From: CAYGUK01 sp964352985
GTDB taxonomy: Bacteria > Pseudomonadota > Gammaproteobacteria > JAHCLG01
DNA length: 29,344 bases
Assembly (NCBI GenBank): GCA_964352985.1
Contig: CAYGUK010000049.1
Span: 1 to 29,344, forward strand
Direction: 5' to 3'
The notes below the pieces were generated by a model. It was not told where the DNA came from. It searched no databases and saw only the letters and a program-made list of their open reading frames with translations. Shown in pieces: positions 15,465 to 23,085 of this stretch (position 1 is the first letter of the stretch; every line of letters begins with the position of its first letter). The position numbers and the translations under genes were made by a program.

Positions 15465-17138
15465 ATGCAGATGCAACGAATTATTGGCAAAGTCGGTTTA
15501 TTATTTATTTCTGTTGGTGCGATGATTGGTTCTGGTTGGTTATTCGGCCCGCTTTATGCGGCGCAAATTGCCGGGCCCGCTTCAATTTTAGCCTGGAGTA
15601 TTGGTGGCTTTTTAGTATTTATTGTCGCATTGAGTTTTTCTGAATTATCAACCATGTTACCCGTAACTGGCGGGATTGCTCGATTTCCACAATTTTCCCA
15701 TGGCCCAATGGTCAGCTTTACTTTAACTTGGATTGCTTGGTTAGCTTATGCTTTATTGCCACCCATCGAAATTCAAGCTCTGTTGCAATATTCATCTAAT
15801 TATATTCCCTGGCTCATGCATTCTGTTGATGGTAAACCAGCATTAAGTCATGCCGGATTTGTTGCGGCCGCGATACTTTTATTATCGATGAGTTATTTAA
15901 ATATCATTGGTATTAGAATGGTTGCAAAATTTAATAATGTTTTAGTTTGGTTAAAAATTTTAGTGCCTGTTTTAACTGGCGTAACGTTAATTCTTTGTAG
16001 TGCTCATTTTCATAATTTAAGTCAGCATGGTGGTTTCTTACCTTATCATATTAAAAGTGTTTTAACTGCTTTACCTATGGCTGGTGTGATTTTTTCTTTT
16101 TTTGGTTTTCGTCTTGCTATCGAAGTAGCAGGTGAGGCAAAAAATCCTCAAAAAACATTACCAATTGCGTTGCTCGGTTCATTAGTGATTTGTATTTTAG
16201 TTTATACTTTTGTGCAATTTGCGTTTGTGGTTGCCGTACCGAGTCATGCCTTAGCAAATGGGTGGGATAAATTAAAATTTCTAGGTGATGCCGGTCCTTT
16301 TGTTGGCATGGCAGCAGGCTTAGGTTTAACTTGGTTAATTATCGTATTATATTTTGATGCGTTTTATTCTCCTTTCGGTAGTGCTTTAATGGTGGTAACC
16401 ACCACGGCGCGTTTAGATTATGCTATGGCCGTTAATCGTTATGTTCCCAGTTATTTAACAAAGTTAAATAAAAAAGGTGTGCCTTATCTTGCCGTGCTCA
16501 CTAATTTTGTCGTTGGTATGATTTTGTTATTGCCATTTCCTGGATGGCAAAAACTTGCTGGCTTTATTTTATCTGCTTTAGTCATTTCGCATGCTATTGC
16601 ACCGATTTCACTTATAGCACTTAGAAAACAATTACCTGATGTACCTCGACCTTTTCGTTTACCCTTAGCCACACCGTTATGCTTGATATCATTTATCATT
16701 TTAAATTTAATCGGATATTGGACAGGTTGGTCTACCATGTCAAAAATGTATGTGGCAGCAATAATTGGTTTTGCGGTTCTTGGCTGTTATCATTTATTTC
16801 AAGGTGAAAACAGACCTAAATTACATCTAAAAAATGCGGCGTGGTTGCTTCCTTATTTTGTGGGCATGGCGTTGATTTCATACTACGGTAGTTTTGGTGG
16901 CGGAAAAGGTGATATCACTTTTGGTTGGGATTTTGTGATTATCACTATTTTTAGTATTGGCATTTTCTTTTTAGGTGTTTCTCAACGACTCCCTGCTGGG
17001 GAAGCAGCATTTCAAATTGCTAATGAGCAATCATTGTTGCCATTTATTGATAAAGAGAAATTACCAGATATTATCATCAATCAGCAAACCGCTAAGTTTC
17101 AAAAATTTCAGTTTGCTGATGACGGTGGTAATTTATAA
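15465..17138 (+). CDS. APC-superfamily amino acid permease
   Basis: A 557-aa inner-membrane transporter with about 12-14 hydrophobic segments. GAMIGSGWLFGP at 19-30 is the unwound first helix that binds the amino acid amine and carboxylate in APC transporters, followed by the amphipathic FSELSTMLPVTGG segment. The overall look, including SHGPMVSF and LPPIEIQA, resembles the acidic amino acid symporter branch (YveA-like), but substrate is uncertain. AAGGG lies nine bases before the ATG at 15465. The C-terminal tail of about 60 residues is cytosolic and hydrophilic. It is monocistronic and ends 9 bases from the convergent stop of the next gene, with no hairpin between them. Confidence 0.88.
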   Translation: MQMQRIIGKVGLLFISVGAMIGSGWLFGPLYAAQIAGPASILAWSIGGFLVFIVALSFSELSTMLPVTGGIARFPQFSHGPMVSFTLTWIAWLAYALLPPIEIQALLQYSSNYIPWLMHSVDGKPALSHAGFVAAAILLLSMSYLNIIGIRMVAKFNNVLVWLKILVPVLTGVTLILCSAHFHNLSQHGGFLPYHIKSVLTALPMAGVIFSFFGFRLAIEVAGEAKNPQKTLPIALLGSLVICILVYTFVQFAFVVAVPSHALANGWDKLKFLGDAGPFVGMAAGLGLTWLIIVLYFDAFYSPFGSALMVVTTTARLDYAMAVNRYVPSYLTKLNKKGVPYLAVLTNFVVGMILLLPFPGWQKLAGFILSALVISHAIAPISLIALRKQLPDVPRPFRLPLATPLCLISFIILNLIGYWTGWSTMSKMYVAAIIGFAVLGCYHLFQGENRPKLHLKNAAWLLPYFVGMALISYYGSFGGGKGDITFGWDFVIITIFSIGIFFLGVSQRLPAGEAAFQIANEQSLLPFIDKEKLPDIIINQQTAKFQKFQFADDGGNL

Positions 17139-17147
17139 CCTTTTTGA

Positions 17148-18149
17148 TTAACACAATTTAATACTAGTTTTATATTCTTCGCTGGGAGTTGGTGTCGATG
17201 CTCTACACGGTGTCGTTGCATCTAATTTAGCTGCATGTTTTTGTGAAAGACGTAGACTAATTGCTTGCTCTTCAAGTAACATTCGAAAAAGTACTTGATG
17301 TTTTCTAATTAAATTTCTCAAAATAATAAAAGGTTTGGCCTTATCAGGCGCTGTGTTAAATTCAGTAATTTTGTTACACAATCTAGTATACATTATTGGT
17401 AATGATTCAGTTTGTAAAACAAGTTTGGGTTGCCTATCATGAATTGAGGTAACAATTTCTGTTTCATCTTGTTGTATTTTCATATTTCCTTTTTTTAAAT
17501 GCATTTGATATAAATTATAGAGCTTAAATGATTCATCAGTTGAATCCAACGGAACTGACTCACAACGAGGAAAATATTTTAAAATAATTTTGAATATTTG
17601 AGCAAAATTTAACAGCAATCCAATTCGTGAAGTAAAAATAGTAATTGCGCATTTTTCATTAGTCATTGCGGCATTGTAAATATTTATAATGACTTTTTTT
17701 AATTCATGTTTATCCTGCCCGAGTCTTTTATCTACACCAGTAGATAAAAGCACTTCACGTTCCCGATAAAATATTTCTATGTATTTTTTTGCTGAATCGG
17801 CGGTTGTCACTGTGTAGTTTTTTAAAAATAGAATACCATCCTCGATGTCGCCTACATTGGCTTTGATATATAAATATTCTAAAGTTTGTTCACCAAGATT
17901 TCCTAAATGTTCGCGCTGTAAAAAAGCTAATGATGGGCGATGAAATGCGGGTTTAAATACAGTTATTGTCGCATGACTTAACAAATCAAGATCAAAAACT
18001 TGGCTTATTGGAATACTGGGTGAACTTATATCATCATTCTCAATTCGAAAGACAGTTTGTTCTTGTTGGGTTGAAAGGATGTATTGATTTTCCTTTGCTA
18101 TAGCAAGAACTTCTAAGGTTAAATTATCAACCAAGCAGAAATAAAACAT
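17148..18149 (-). CDS. Unknown soluble protein, possible effector
   Basis: A 333-aa protein with no signal peptide, no membrane helix and no motif I recognise. It appears mostly helical, with the central part (about 115-300) rich in charged and hydrophobic alternation, as in helical-bundle or repeat scaffolds. The C-terminal 30 residues turn to Ser/Thr/Pro/Glu (TPCRASTPTPSEEYKTSIKLC), disordered and partly acidic, which resembles translocation signals of type IV effectors. AAGGA is well placed before the ATG at 18149. It lies between the permease and the second GT-C-like gene and seems monocistronic. The reading frame is long and intact, so it is a real gene; effector status is only a suggestion. 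Confidence 0.72.
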   Translation of the reverse strand: MFYFCLVDNLTLEVLAIAKENQYILSTQQEQTVFRIENDDISSPSIPISQVFDLDLLSHATITVFKPAFHRPSLAFLQREHLGNLGEQTLEYLYIKANVGDIEDGILFLKNYTVTTADSAKKYIEIFYREREVLLSTGVDKRLGQDKHELKKVIINIYNAAMTNEKCAITIFTSRIGLLLNFAQIFKIILKYFPRCESVPLDSTDESFKLYNLYQMHLKKGNMKIQQDETEIVTSIHDRQPKLVLQTESLPIMYTRLCNKITEFNTAPDKAKPFIILRNLIRKHQVLFRMLLEEQAISLRLSQKHAAKLDATTPCRASTPTPSEEYKTSIKLC

Positions 18150-18267
18150 ACCCTATCCTTGTATTATTTTTAATAATAGTGACAAAAATTGCTAAAGTGT
18201 TCTAATCGTTAATCTGAGGTTTAATATTGGATAATTTTAAAAATAACGAGGTAATTGGTGACAATTT

Positions 18268-18290
18268 AAACTTTATCATTGTTAAAGTTT
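18268..18290 (-). terminator. AT-only hairpin at the end of the second GT-C-like gene
   Basis: AAACTTTA (18268-18275) and TAAAGTTT (18283-18290) form a perfect 8-bp inverted repeat with a 7-base loop that includes the stop codon. The stem has only one G-C pair per arm and no good U-run follows, so it is a weak terminator candidate. Confidence 0.3.
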
Positions 18291-20252
18291 TTCGTAATAA
18301 TAATTACTATGTAATGTTTCAGGAACTTGAATCCAATAAAAAGGATAGGGCAAATTTTTCGTCAAAATAGTATTGACGCTTTTTAAGCAATGCAAGTTTG
18401 ATTTTGCAATGAATAAACTTTGTGGATAGACTAATGTATTTTGATTATTTTCTTTTGTATCAACACCTGCAGGTGTTAAATCACCCCGAATGAAAAAAAC
18501 TGGAAAATAATAAGTATACTTTTCGTCAGGATATAAAGGCATTAATGCCACTGAAAATTGATACCAGTATTTATTCGTATAATATTTCAGCGCAATTGGA
18601 ATTTTTTGATGTTGACATAATTTATTGTCGATAACAACTTTTAATATTTTATAATTTACTTGAGGTGTAATATTGTGAGATGGGTTTACTTTTATTAGAT
18701 CATTTGGCCATTTAAATATTAAATTGGCACTTTGTTTTATGTGATCAGTTTGCCTAAGGTTTGAAATATTGTGACCGGTAATATCAGTATAGTTTAGTTG
18801 ATATTTTAATTGTTTTGATTTGGTTTTTTGATAGGCTGTTATTATTTTTTTTACATTGTTGATTTGCCAAAATCGTGTGACCCATAATAATAAGCTGAGT
18901 AATATAAAAGTAACTGCAAAAAATAAAATGATTTTTTTAATGGTTGTTCTGATCTGACGGAAATCCGCCATTATTATTTTTTCTTTATTTTGATATTTTA
19001 AAGTAAAAAAACTAAAAATCGCACCAATAGGCAACCAAAACCAAAAATATAAATAAGCATAATGCCTCGGTATAAAATACACTGAGGGATAGCCAAAAAA
19101 ATATAATACAAATAATAGCGCACTAATCGCATATCTTAAATCAATAGTAACCAGCCAAATCAGTGCAATACCTATTAGAATTAAACCATAGGGTCGTAAA
19201 ATTAAAATAATAGATTTATAAGCTCTCACAATGAAATTTGCAGGAAACGTTTTGAAGTAATTTAAATACATGTCCCGCGTAATACGATCATAGGCTAAAG
19301 AACAAGGCACAATATAATGCTTTGCTTTGGCGCTTGCCAACACATAAGCATATTCATCTAGATAAGTATAGCCCACATTGAAAATAGCAGGTTTAATATT
19401 TAAATGTGTGCCCACCACATGGCTTTGTGAAACAACTGGTACATGCCAAAAGCAAGATCCTATTTTTGCACTCTTTGATGCTAAGGGTAGAGAAAGTGCG
19501 AAGAGTATTACCAAACTTATCATCAACATTAAAATATTTCTAATAATAGAAACCTTGCCATAAATGGGCAGCAAAAATAAAAATGTGACAATTACAAATG
19601 GAATCGTAATATAAATATCATGGCGAAAACCATAACCTATGCCAATGACGACACCTAACAATAAACTTAAAAACAGCAATTTTTTCCATGTTAATTCTTT
19701 ACTTGTTATCATGTGAGTTAAAATTAAAAATGTTGCCAAAAAAAATGGAATTTTACCGAAATCTCGAAAATTTAATAATTGATGATAAAAAGGTGGCAAC
19801 GAGGCAAAAGCAATAACACCAATGAGAGCATAATAAGGATTCATCACTTTGCGATAGAGCGCAAAAGCTAACATGAGTGAAATTGATAATAATAAAGCGA
19901 TAATTATATTCACAGCTGACCATGAAATACCCATGATCTTCCAGATTTGTACCACACTATATACCATGTAATACCAGGCATTCACTGCAACGTTTTTATT
20001 TACATTAAATTTTTTCGGTAGTTCTTTACAATCAAAATGTTGACTCTTGCCATGAAGAAAATTATATAAAGCTTCAGGTTGCTTAGGAATAATACGAGCA
20101 AAAGGATAACCACAGGTTTTTAACACGGCAGGTTCAAAGTGAAATTGAAAATAAAATTGATTTTGTTGATTGATATTCAAATACTGCCAAGCACCTATAA
20201 AACCGACAATCGCGATAATAATGTAAAAATAATATTCCTTTACTCTTGGCAT
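18282..20252 (-). CDS. Large polytopic membrane protein, putative GT-C-type glycosyltransferase (paralog 2)
   Basis: A 656-aa homolog of the protein at 13205-15220, with the same plan: N-terminal helix (about 8-24), a loop with FQFHFEPAV at 35-43, some ten further helices to about 460, and an extracytoplasmic C-terminal domain. Conserved blocks are IGYGFRHD at 205-212, GSCFWH at 265-270, PCS at 316-318 and HCLKSVN at 621-627. Cysteines 47, 75, 267, 317, 546 and 622 align with all six of the paralog. RDFGKIPF at 163-170 corresponds to RDYSRAPF. It is divergently transcribed from the GtrA/GtrB genes, which normally partner a serotype-specific polytopic glycosyltransferase, and this supports the transferase inference. 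Divergence from the paralog is large, so duplication is old or one copy was acquired. Confidence 0.73.
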   Translation of the reverse strand: MPRVKEYYFYIIIAIVGFIGAWQYLNINQQNQFYFQFHFEPAVLKTCGYPFARIIPKQPEALYNFLHGKSQHFDCKELPKKFNVNKNVAVNAWYYMVYSVVQIWKIMGISWSAVNIIIALLLSISLMLAFALYRKVMNPYYALIGVIAFASLPPFYHQLLNFRDFGKIPFFLATFLILTHMITSKELTWKKLLFLSLLLGVVIGIGYGFRHDIYITIPFVIVTFLFLLPIYGKVSIIRNILMLMISLVILFALSLPLASKSAKIGSCFWHVPVVSQSHVVGTHLNIKPAIFNVGYTYLDEYAYVLASAKAKHYIVPCSLAYDRITRDMYLNYFKTFPANFIVRAYKSIILILRPYGLILIGIALIWLVTIDLRYAISALLFVLYFFGYPSVYFIPRHYAYLYFWFWLPIGAIFSFFTLKYQNKEKIIMADFRQIRTTIKKIILFFAVTFILLSLLLWVTRFWQINNVKKIITAYQKTKSKQLKYQLNYTDITGHNISNLRQTDHIKQSANLIFKWPNDLIKVNPSHNITPQVNYKILKVVIDNKLCQHQKIPIALKYYTNKYWYQFSVALMPLYPDEKYTYYFPVFFIRGDLTPAGVDTKENNQNTLVYPQSLFIAKSNLHCLKSVNTILTKNLPYPFYWIQVPETLHSNYYYEKL

Positions 20253-20312
20253 AATGTTGTTGATTTTCCCTTAATTCACTTACAATAAAGCAAGCCCAAA
20301 GTGAAAGCAACT

Positions 20313-20714
20313 ATGGACAAACCACTGAATCTGAATATCGAAATTCTGCGCTACTTAATTGTGGGCGGATTAAATGTTATTTTAACAGGTGTGATTTTTT
20401 ATTTGTTGTTGTACATGTTAAAACAACATTATCTAATTGCCTTAGGTATTTCCTGGATTTTAGGTATTATATTCACATACGTGCTTAACTTTATTTGGGT
20501 CTTTCAACCTGAAAAAAAACTGCGTTTCCAAGAACGCTTTTTAAAATATTTTTTTATCTATTTTACTTCCTTTGCTAGCAATGTATTGGTTTTATATTTT
20601 TTTGTGGAATATATGCATTTTGACCCGTGGTGGGTACAATTATTTTTAATTCCATTTATCGTGGTTTTTAATTTTTTGTTAACGAAGTTTTGGTCTTTAA
20701 AACGCTTAAATTGA
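20313..20714 (+). CDS. GtrA-family membrane protein (putative Und-P-sugar flippase)
   Basis: A small protein (133 aa from ATG 20313) with four predicted membrane helices, matching the GtrA domain in length and layout: RYLIVGGLNVILT opening, a first pair of helices, then a YVLNFIWVF turn, a basic cytosolic loop (KKLRFQERFLKY) and a second pair ending FLLTKFWSLKRLN. GtrA proteins are thought to move undecaprenyl-phosphate-linked sugars across the membrane for surface glycan modification. A GTG at 20301 is an alternative start; neither has a strong ribosome binding site. It is followed after 80 bases by a GtrB-like transferase and lies head-to-head with the GT-C-like gene, which completes a Gtr-type set. 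Confidence 0.86.
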   Translation: MDKPLNLNIEILRYLIVGGLNVILTGVIFYLLLYMLKQHYLIALGISWILGIIFTYVLNFIWVFQPEKKLRFQERFLKYFFIYFTSFASNVLVLYFFVEYMHFDPWWVQLFLIPFIVVFNFLLTKFWSLKRLN

Positions 20715-20794
20715 TTTGAAGTTTACACTGCCAAACTTAAATGAATTTAGTATATACTAGTATTAATTCAATAAATTTTGTTACTGTGCAGATC

Positions 20795-21730
20795 ATGAAT
20801 AATGTTAAACCGACAATATCGCTTGTGATCGCTGTTTATCAAAATGAAAAAGCAGTGACGCTGACTTATGAAAAAATAAAAAAAGTTTTTTGTGATACCT
20901 TACCTCATTGCCAATATGAAATTGTGTTTGTTAATGATGGTTCGACGGATGGATCGCTTGCAGAGTTAAAAACATTACGTGCCAATGACAATCAAGTAAA
21001 AATCATTAGTTTTACCCGGAACTTTGGTCAAATGGCAGCAATGTTAGCGGGTTTTGAACATGCGACAGGTGATGCCATTATTAATATCTCTGCCGACTTA
21101 CAAGATCCCGTTGAATTAATTCCCAAAATGATTGAGCAATGGCAAAGTGGAAATGAAGTAGTTATTTGTCATCGAGAAGAGCGAGAAGATAAGTTAAGTG
21201 CTAAAATTCTATCGCGAGTCGCTTATGCCATTTTGCGAATCGGTGTGCCCAAACTACCACCGGGTGGATTTGATGTAGCGCTCATGGATAGAAAAGTAAT
21301 GGACACACTTAATAATATGGATACTCGCAATCGTTTTTTTCAAGGTGATTTATTATGGACGGGATATCAAACAAGTTTTATTCCTTATAAACGACAAGAG
21401 CGCACTATTGGGAAATCACAATATACTTTATGGAAAAAAATAAAAAATTTTGCTGATGGTATTTTAGATTCCTCTTATATTCCGATTCGATTTATGTCTT
21501 TGTGTGGCATTATCGTTTCGCTACTTGGTTTTTTTTACATGATCACGATTGTTATTTCATGGCTCTGTGGTGGCACTCCTTTTACCGGCTGGGCACCAAT
21601 TATGGTTGCTATATTAATAGTGGGAGGGATGATCATGTTTATGTTGGGAATTATTGGAGAATATATTTGGCGAATTTATGACGAAGTACGGAAAAAACCG
21701 AATTACTTAGTTCGAGAAAAATTATGGTAG
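20795..21730 (+). CDS. GtrB/ArnC-like family 2 glycosyltransferase
   Basis: Transfers a sugar from its nucleotide carrier to undecaprenyl phosphate on the cytosolic face. From the ATG at 20795 (311 aa, the usual GtrB size) the GT2 domain has VNDGSTDGS at 46-54 and SADLQDP at 99-105 for nucleotide and metal binding, then GGFDVALMDR at 157-166. KRQERTIGKSQYTLWKK at 199-215 is typical of the family. Two membrane helices follow at about 232-256 and 265-290, then a basic tail. An earlier ATG at 20741 adds 18 residues with no family match or ribosome binding site. The stop overlaps the dioxygenase start by 7 bases. The sugar cannot be named from sequence. Confidence 0.9.
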   Translation: MNNVKPTISLVIAVYQNEKAVTLTYEKIKKVFCDTLPHCQYEIVFVNDGSTDGSLAELKTLRANDNQVKIISFTRNFGQMAAMLAGFEHATGDAIINISADLQDPVELIPKMIEQWQSGNEVVICHREEREDKLSAKILSRVAYAILRIGVPKLPPGGFDVALMDRKVMDTLNNMDTRNRFFQGDLLWTGYQTSFIPYKRQERTIGKSQYTLWKKIKNFADGILDSSYIPIRFMSLCGIIVSLLGFFYMITIVISWLCGGTPFTGWAPIMVAILIVGGMIMFMLGIIGEYIWRIYDEVRKKPNYLVREKLW

Positions 21731-22506
21731 AACTAGATAAAACATTAATGAATGAACGCGGTTGGGTCAAATTTGAAAATTTATTAAAAAAAGAATTTAT
21801 CACTCGATTAAGAAATGATCTCGATATCATGTATGAAAAACGCCGGAAAATACAAATAAAAAATGGCATCGGTGACGCCATGTCTGGAACATGTCATTTT
21901 TTAATTGGTGATAATAATAGCATGGATGAATTGGTTGCGATGTTGTTATTAAATGACTTAATGAAGTGGTATTTTAATGGCAACTATATATTAAATTCAT
22001 TTGGTGCTTTTATTAATCAACCACAAGATAACGCTTATGTTTCTAAAATTCATCGTGATGTGAGAACTTTTTCTGGTGATATTCATTTATTAATAAATAT
22101 TCTCATCATGCTAGATGATTTTACTCTTGATAATGGTGCAACATATATTGCGAGTGGTTCACATCGTTCAAATCAAAAACCGAATGAAGCTGAATTTTAT
22201 CAACATGCTGAACGAATTACGGGCAAAGCCGGTGATGTTGTCGCATTTGATTCTAATACTTGGCATGCCGCTGGCATGAATCAATCTAATTCTATTAGAC
22301 GCGGCTTAACCTTGACTTACTCACGCCCATTCATGAAACCGCAAATTGACTTTCCTCGATTTTTAGGTGAAAACTATTTATCGAATTGCACTGAAGATGT
22401 AAAACAAATTTTAGGTTATTACGCTCGTGTTCCTTCTACAATTGATGAATTTTATCAGCCTTATGAGAAACGGTTTTATCGTGGCAATCAAGAAATCCCG
22501 GGATAA
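21724..22506 (+). CDS. Phytanoyl-CoA dioxygenase (PhyH)-family Fe(II)/2-oxoglutarate oxygenase
   Basis: A 260-aa soluble double-stranded beta-helix oxygenase. The iron-binding facial triad is visible as HRD (H110, D112) and distal H181 in NTWHAAG; R192 or R193 after it should bind 2-oxoglutarate. The strand DNGATYIASGSHR at 136-148 is the standard PhyH segment. The ATG lies inside the end of the GtrB-like gene (7-base overlap, TTATGGTAG), so the two are translationally coupled. This suggests hydroxylation or oxidation of a sugar, lipid carrier or a precursor in the same glycan pathway, but PhyH enzymes act on many substrates and none can be assigned here. Confidence 0.86.
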   Translation: MVELDKTLMNERGWVKFENLLKKEFITRLRNDLDIMYEKRRKIQIKNGIGDAMSGTCHFLIGDNNSMDELVAMLLLNDLMKWYFNGNYILNSFGAFINQPQDNAYVSKIHRDVRTFSGDIHLLINILIMLDDFTLDNGATYIASGSHRSNQKPNEAEFYQHAERITGKAGDVVAFDSNTWHAAGMNQSNSIRRGLTLTYSRPFMKPQIDFPRFLGENYLSNCTEDVKQILGYYARVPSTIDEFYQPYEKRFYRGNQEIPG

Positions 22507-22613
22507 ATTATTGTAAAACTAAGGTGTCCTAAAATATAGTTAATGATCTTCAAATTTTGAGGTAGTGAATTTCTTTTTTTTTTAAGTAAGTATTATTCCG
22601 TGTATATATGCTA

Positions 22614-22642
22614 CTTTCACCATCTGGCGCTTCAATTATAAT
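22614..22642 (+). promoter_or_regulatory. Candidate sigma-70 promoter for the 80-aa gene
   Basis: A perfect -10 TATAAT is at 22637-22642, 37 bases before the start codon, with a poor -35 (CTTTCA, 22614-22619) at 17-base spacing. Confidence 0.42.
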
Positions 22643-22678
22643 TTATTCCTTCTAAATTTTAGGATAAATGAGGATATT

Positions 22679-22921
22679 ATGACAACAACTTTTAATTTCT
22701 TTTCTAGTAATGATGATATAGAAAATTCCAGACAAAAACAGCTCGCTCACCAAGAAAAACTAAAACAGATGAGGTTTAAACTTGATGGTATCGATGGAAT
22801 CCCAGCTTTAACTGATGTTGAAAAATATGATGCTTGGGTTAGAAGCATGGAAACAGGGTATTCGTCATTTACACCAAGTCCTGTTGGGTCTGAACACCAA
22901 GTCAAACCATTTAGAAAATAA
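22679..22921 (+). CDS. Small protein of unknown function
   Basis: An 80-aa hydrophilic protein with no signal peptide or membrane helix. Residues about 15-35 (NSRQKQLAHQEKLKQMRFKL) look helical and possibly coiled-coil; the C-terminal third is polar with Ser/Thr/Pro. It has strong signs of being a real gene: GAGG five bases before the ATG, a perfect -10 box upstream, and a strong hairpin right after the stop, so it forms its own transcription unit between the Gtr-type cluster and algC. No family recognised. It could be a small effector or a regulatory adaptor, but nothing in the sequence decides this. Confidence 0.6.
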   Translation: MTTTFNFFSSNDDIENSRQKQLAHQEKLKQMRFKLDGIDGIPALTDVEKYDAWVRSMETGYSSFTPSPVGSEHQVKPFRK

Positions 22922-22928
22922 GTGATAA

Positions 22929-22960
22929 AAAACCAGCCTACATTAGTTTGGGCTGGTTTG
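22929..22960 (+). terminator. Rho-independent-like terminator after the 80-aa gene
   Basis: AACCAGCC (22931-22938) pairs perfectly with GGCTGGTT (22951-22958), extended by A-T pairs, with a loop of about 12 bases. It starts seven bases after the stop codon. The T-run downstream is imperfect (TTTGTAATAAATTTTT); the run of A upstream could let it also act on the opposite strand. Confidence 0.7.
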
Positions 22961-23033
22961 TAATAAATTTTTATCTCGATTTAAATTTGCATTTAAAATT
23001 TATTATTGAGATAGAATTTTCGTTGACGACCAT

Positions 23034-23056
23034 CAGGATAAAATTATCTTATCCTG
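23034..23056. repeat. Inverted repeat downstream of algC
   Basis: CAGGATAA (23034-23041) and TTATCCTG (23049-23056) form a perfect 8-bp stem with a 7-base loop, 30 bases past the algC stop. No T-run follows on either strand, so it may be a weak terminator or an mRNA 3'-end stabilising hairpin. Confidence 0.45.
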
Positions 23057-23085
23057 GTTCAAATTCGAAAACATTTTGTTTGGCA

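Noticed and set aside
15422..15643. Open frame of 73 codons overlapping the APC permease start
   Set aside because: The permease frame carries the real family signature (GSGWLFGP) and a ribosome binding site; this frame is Trp/Cys-rich noise.
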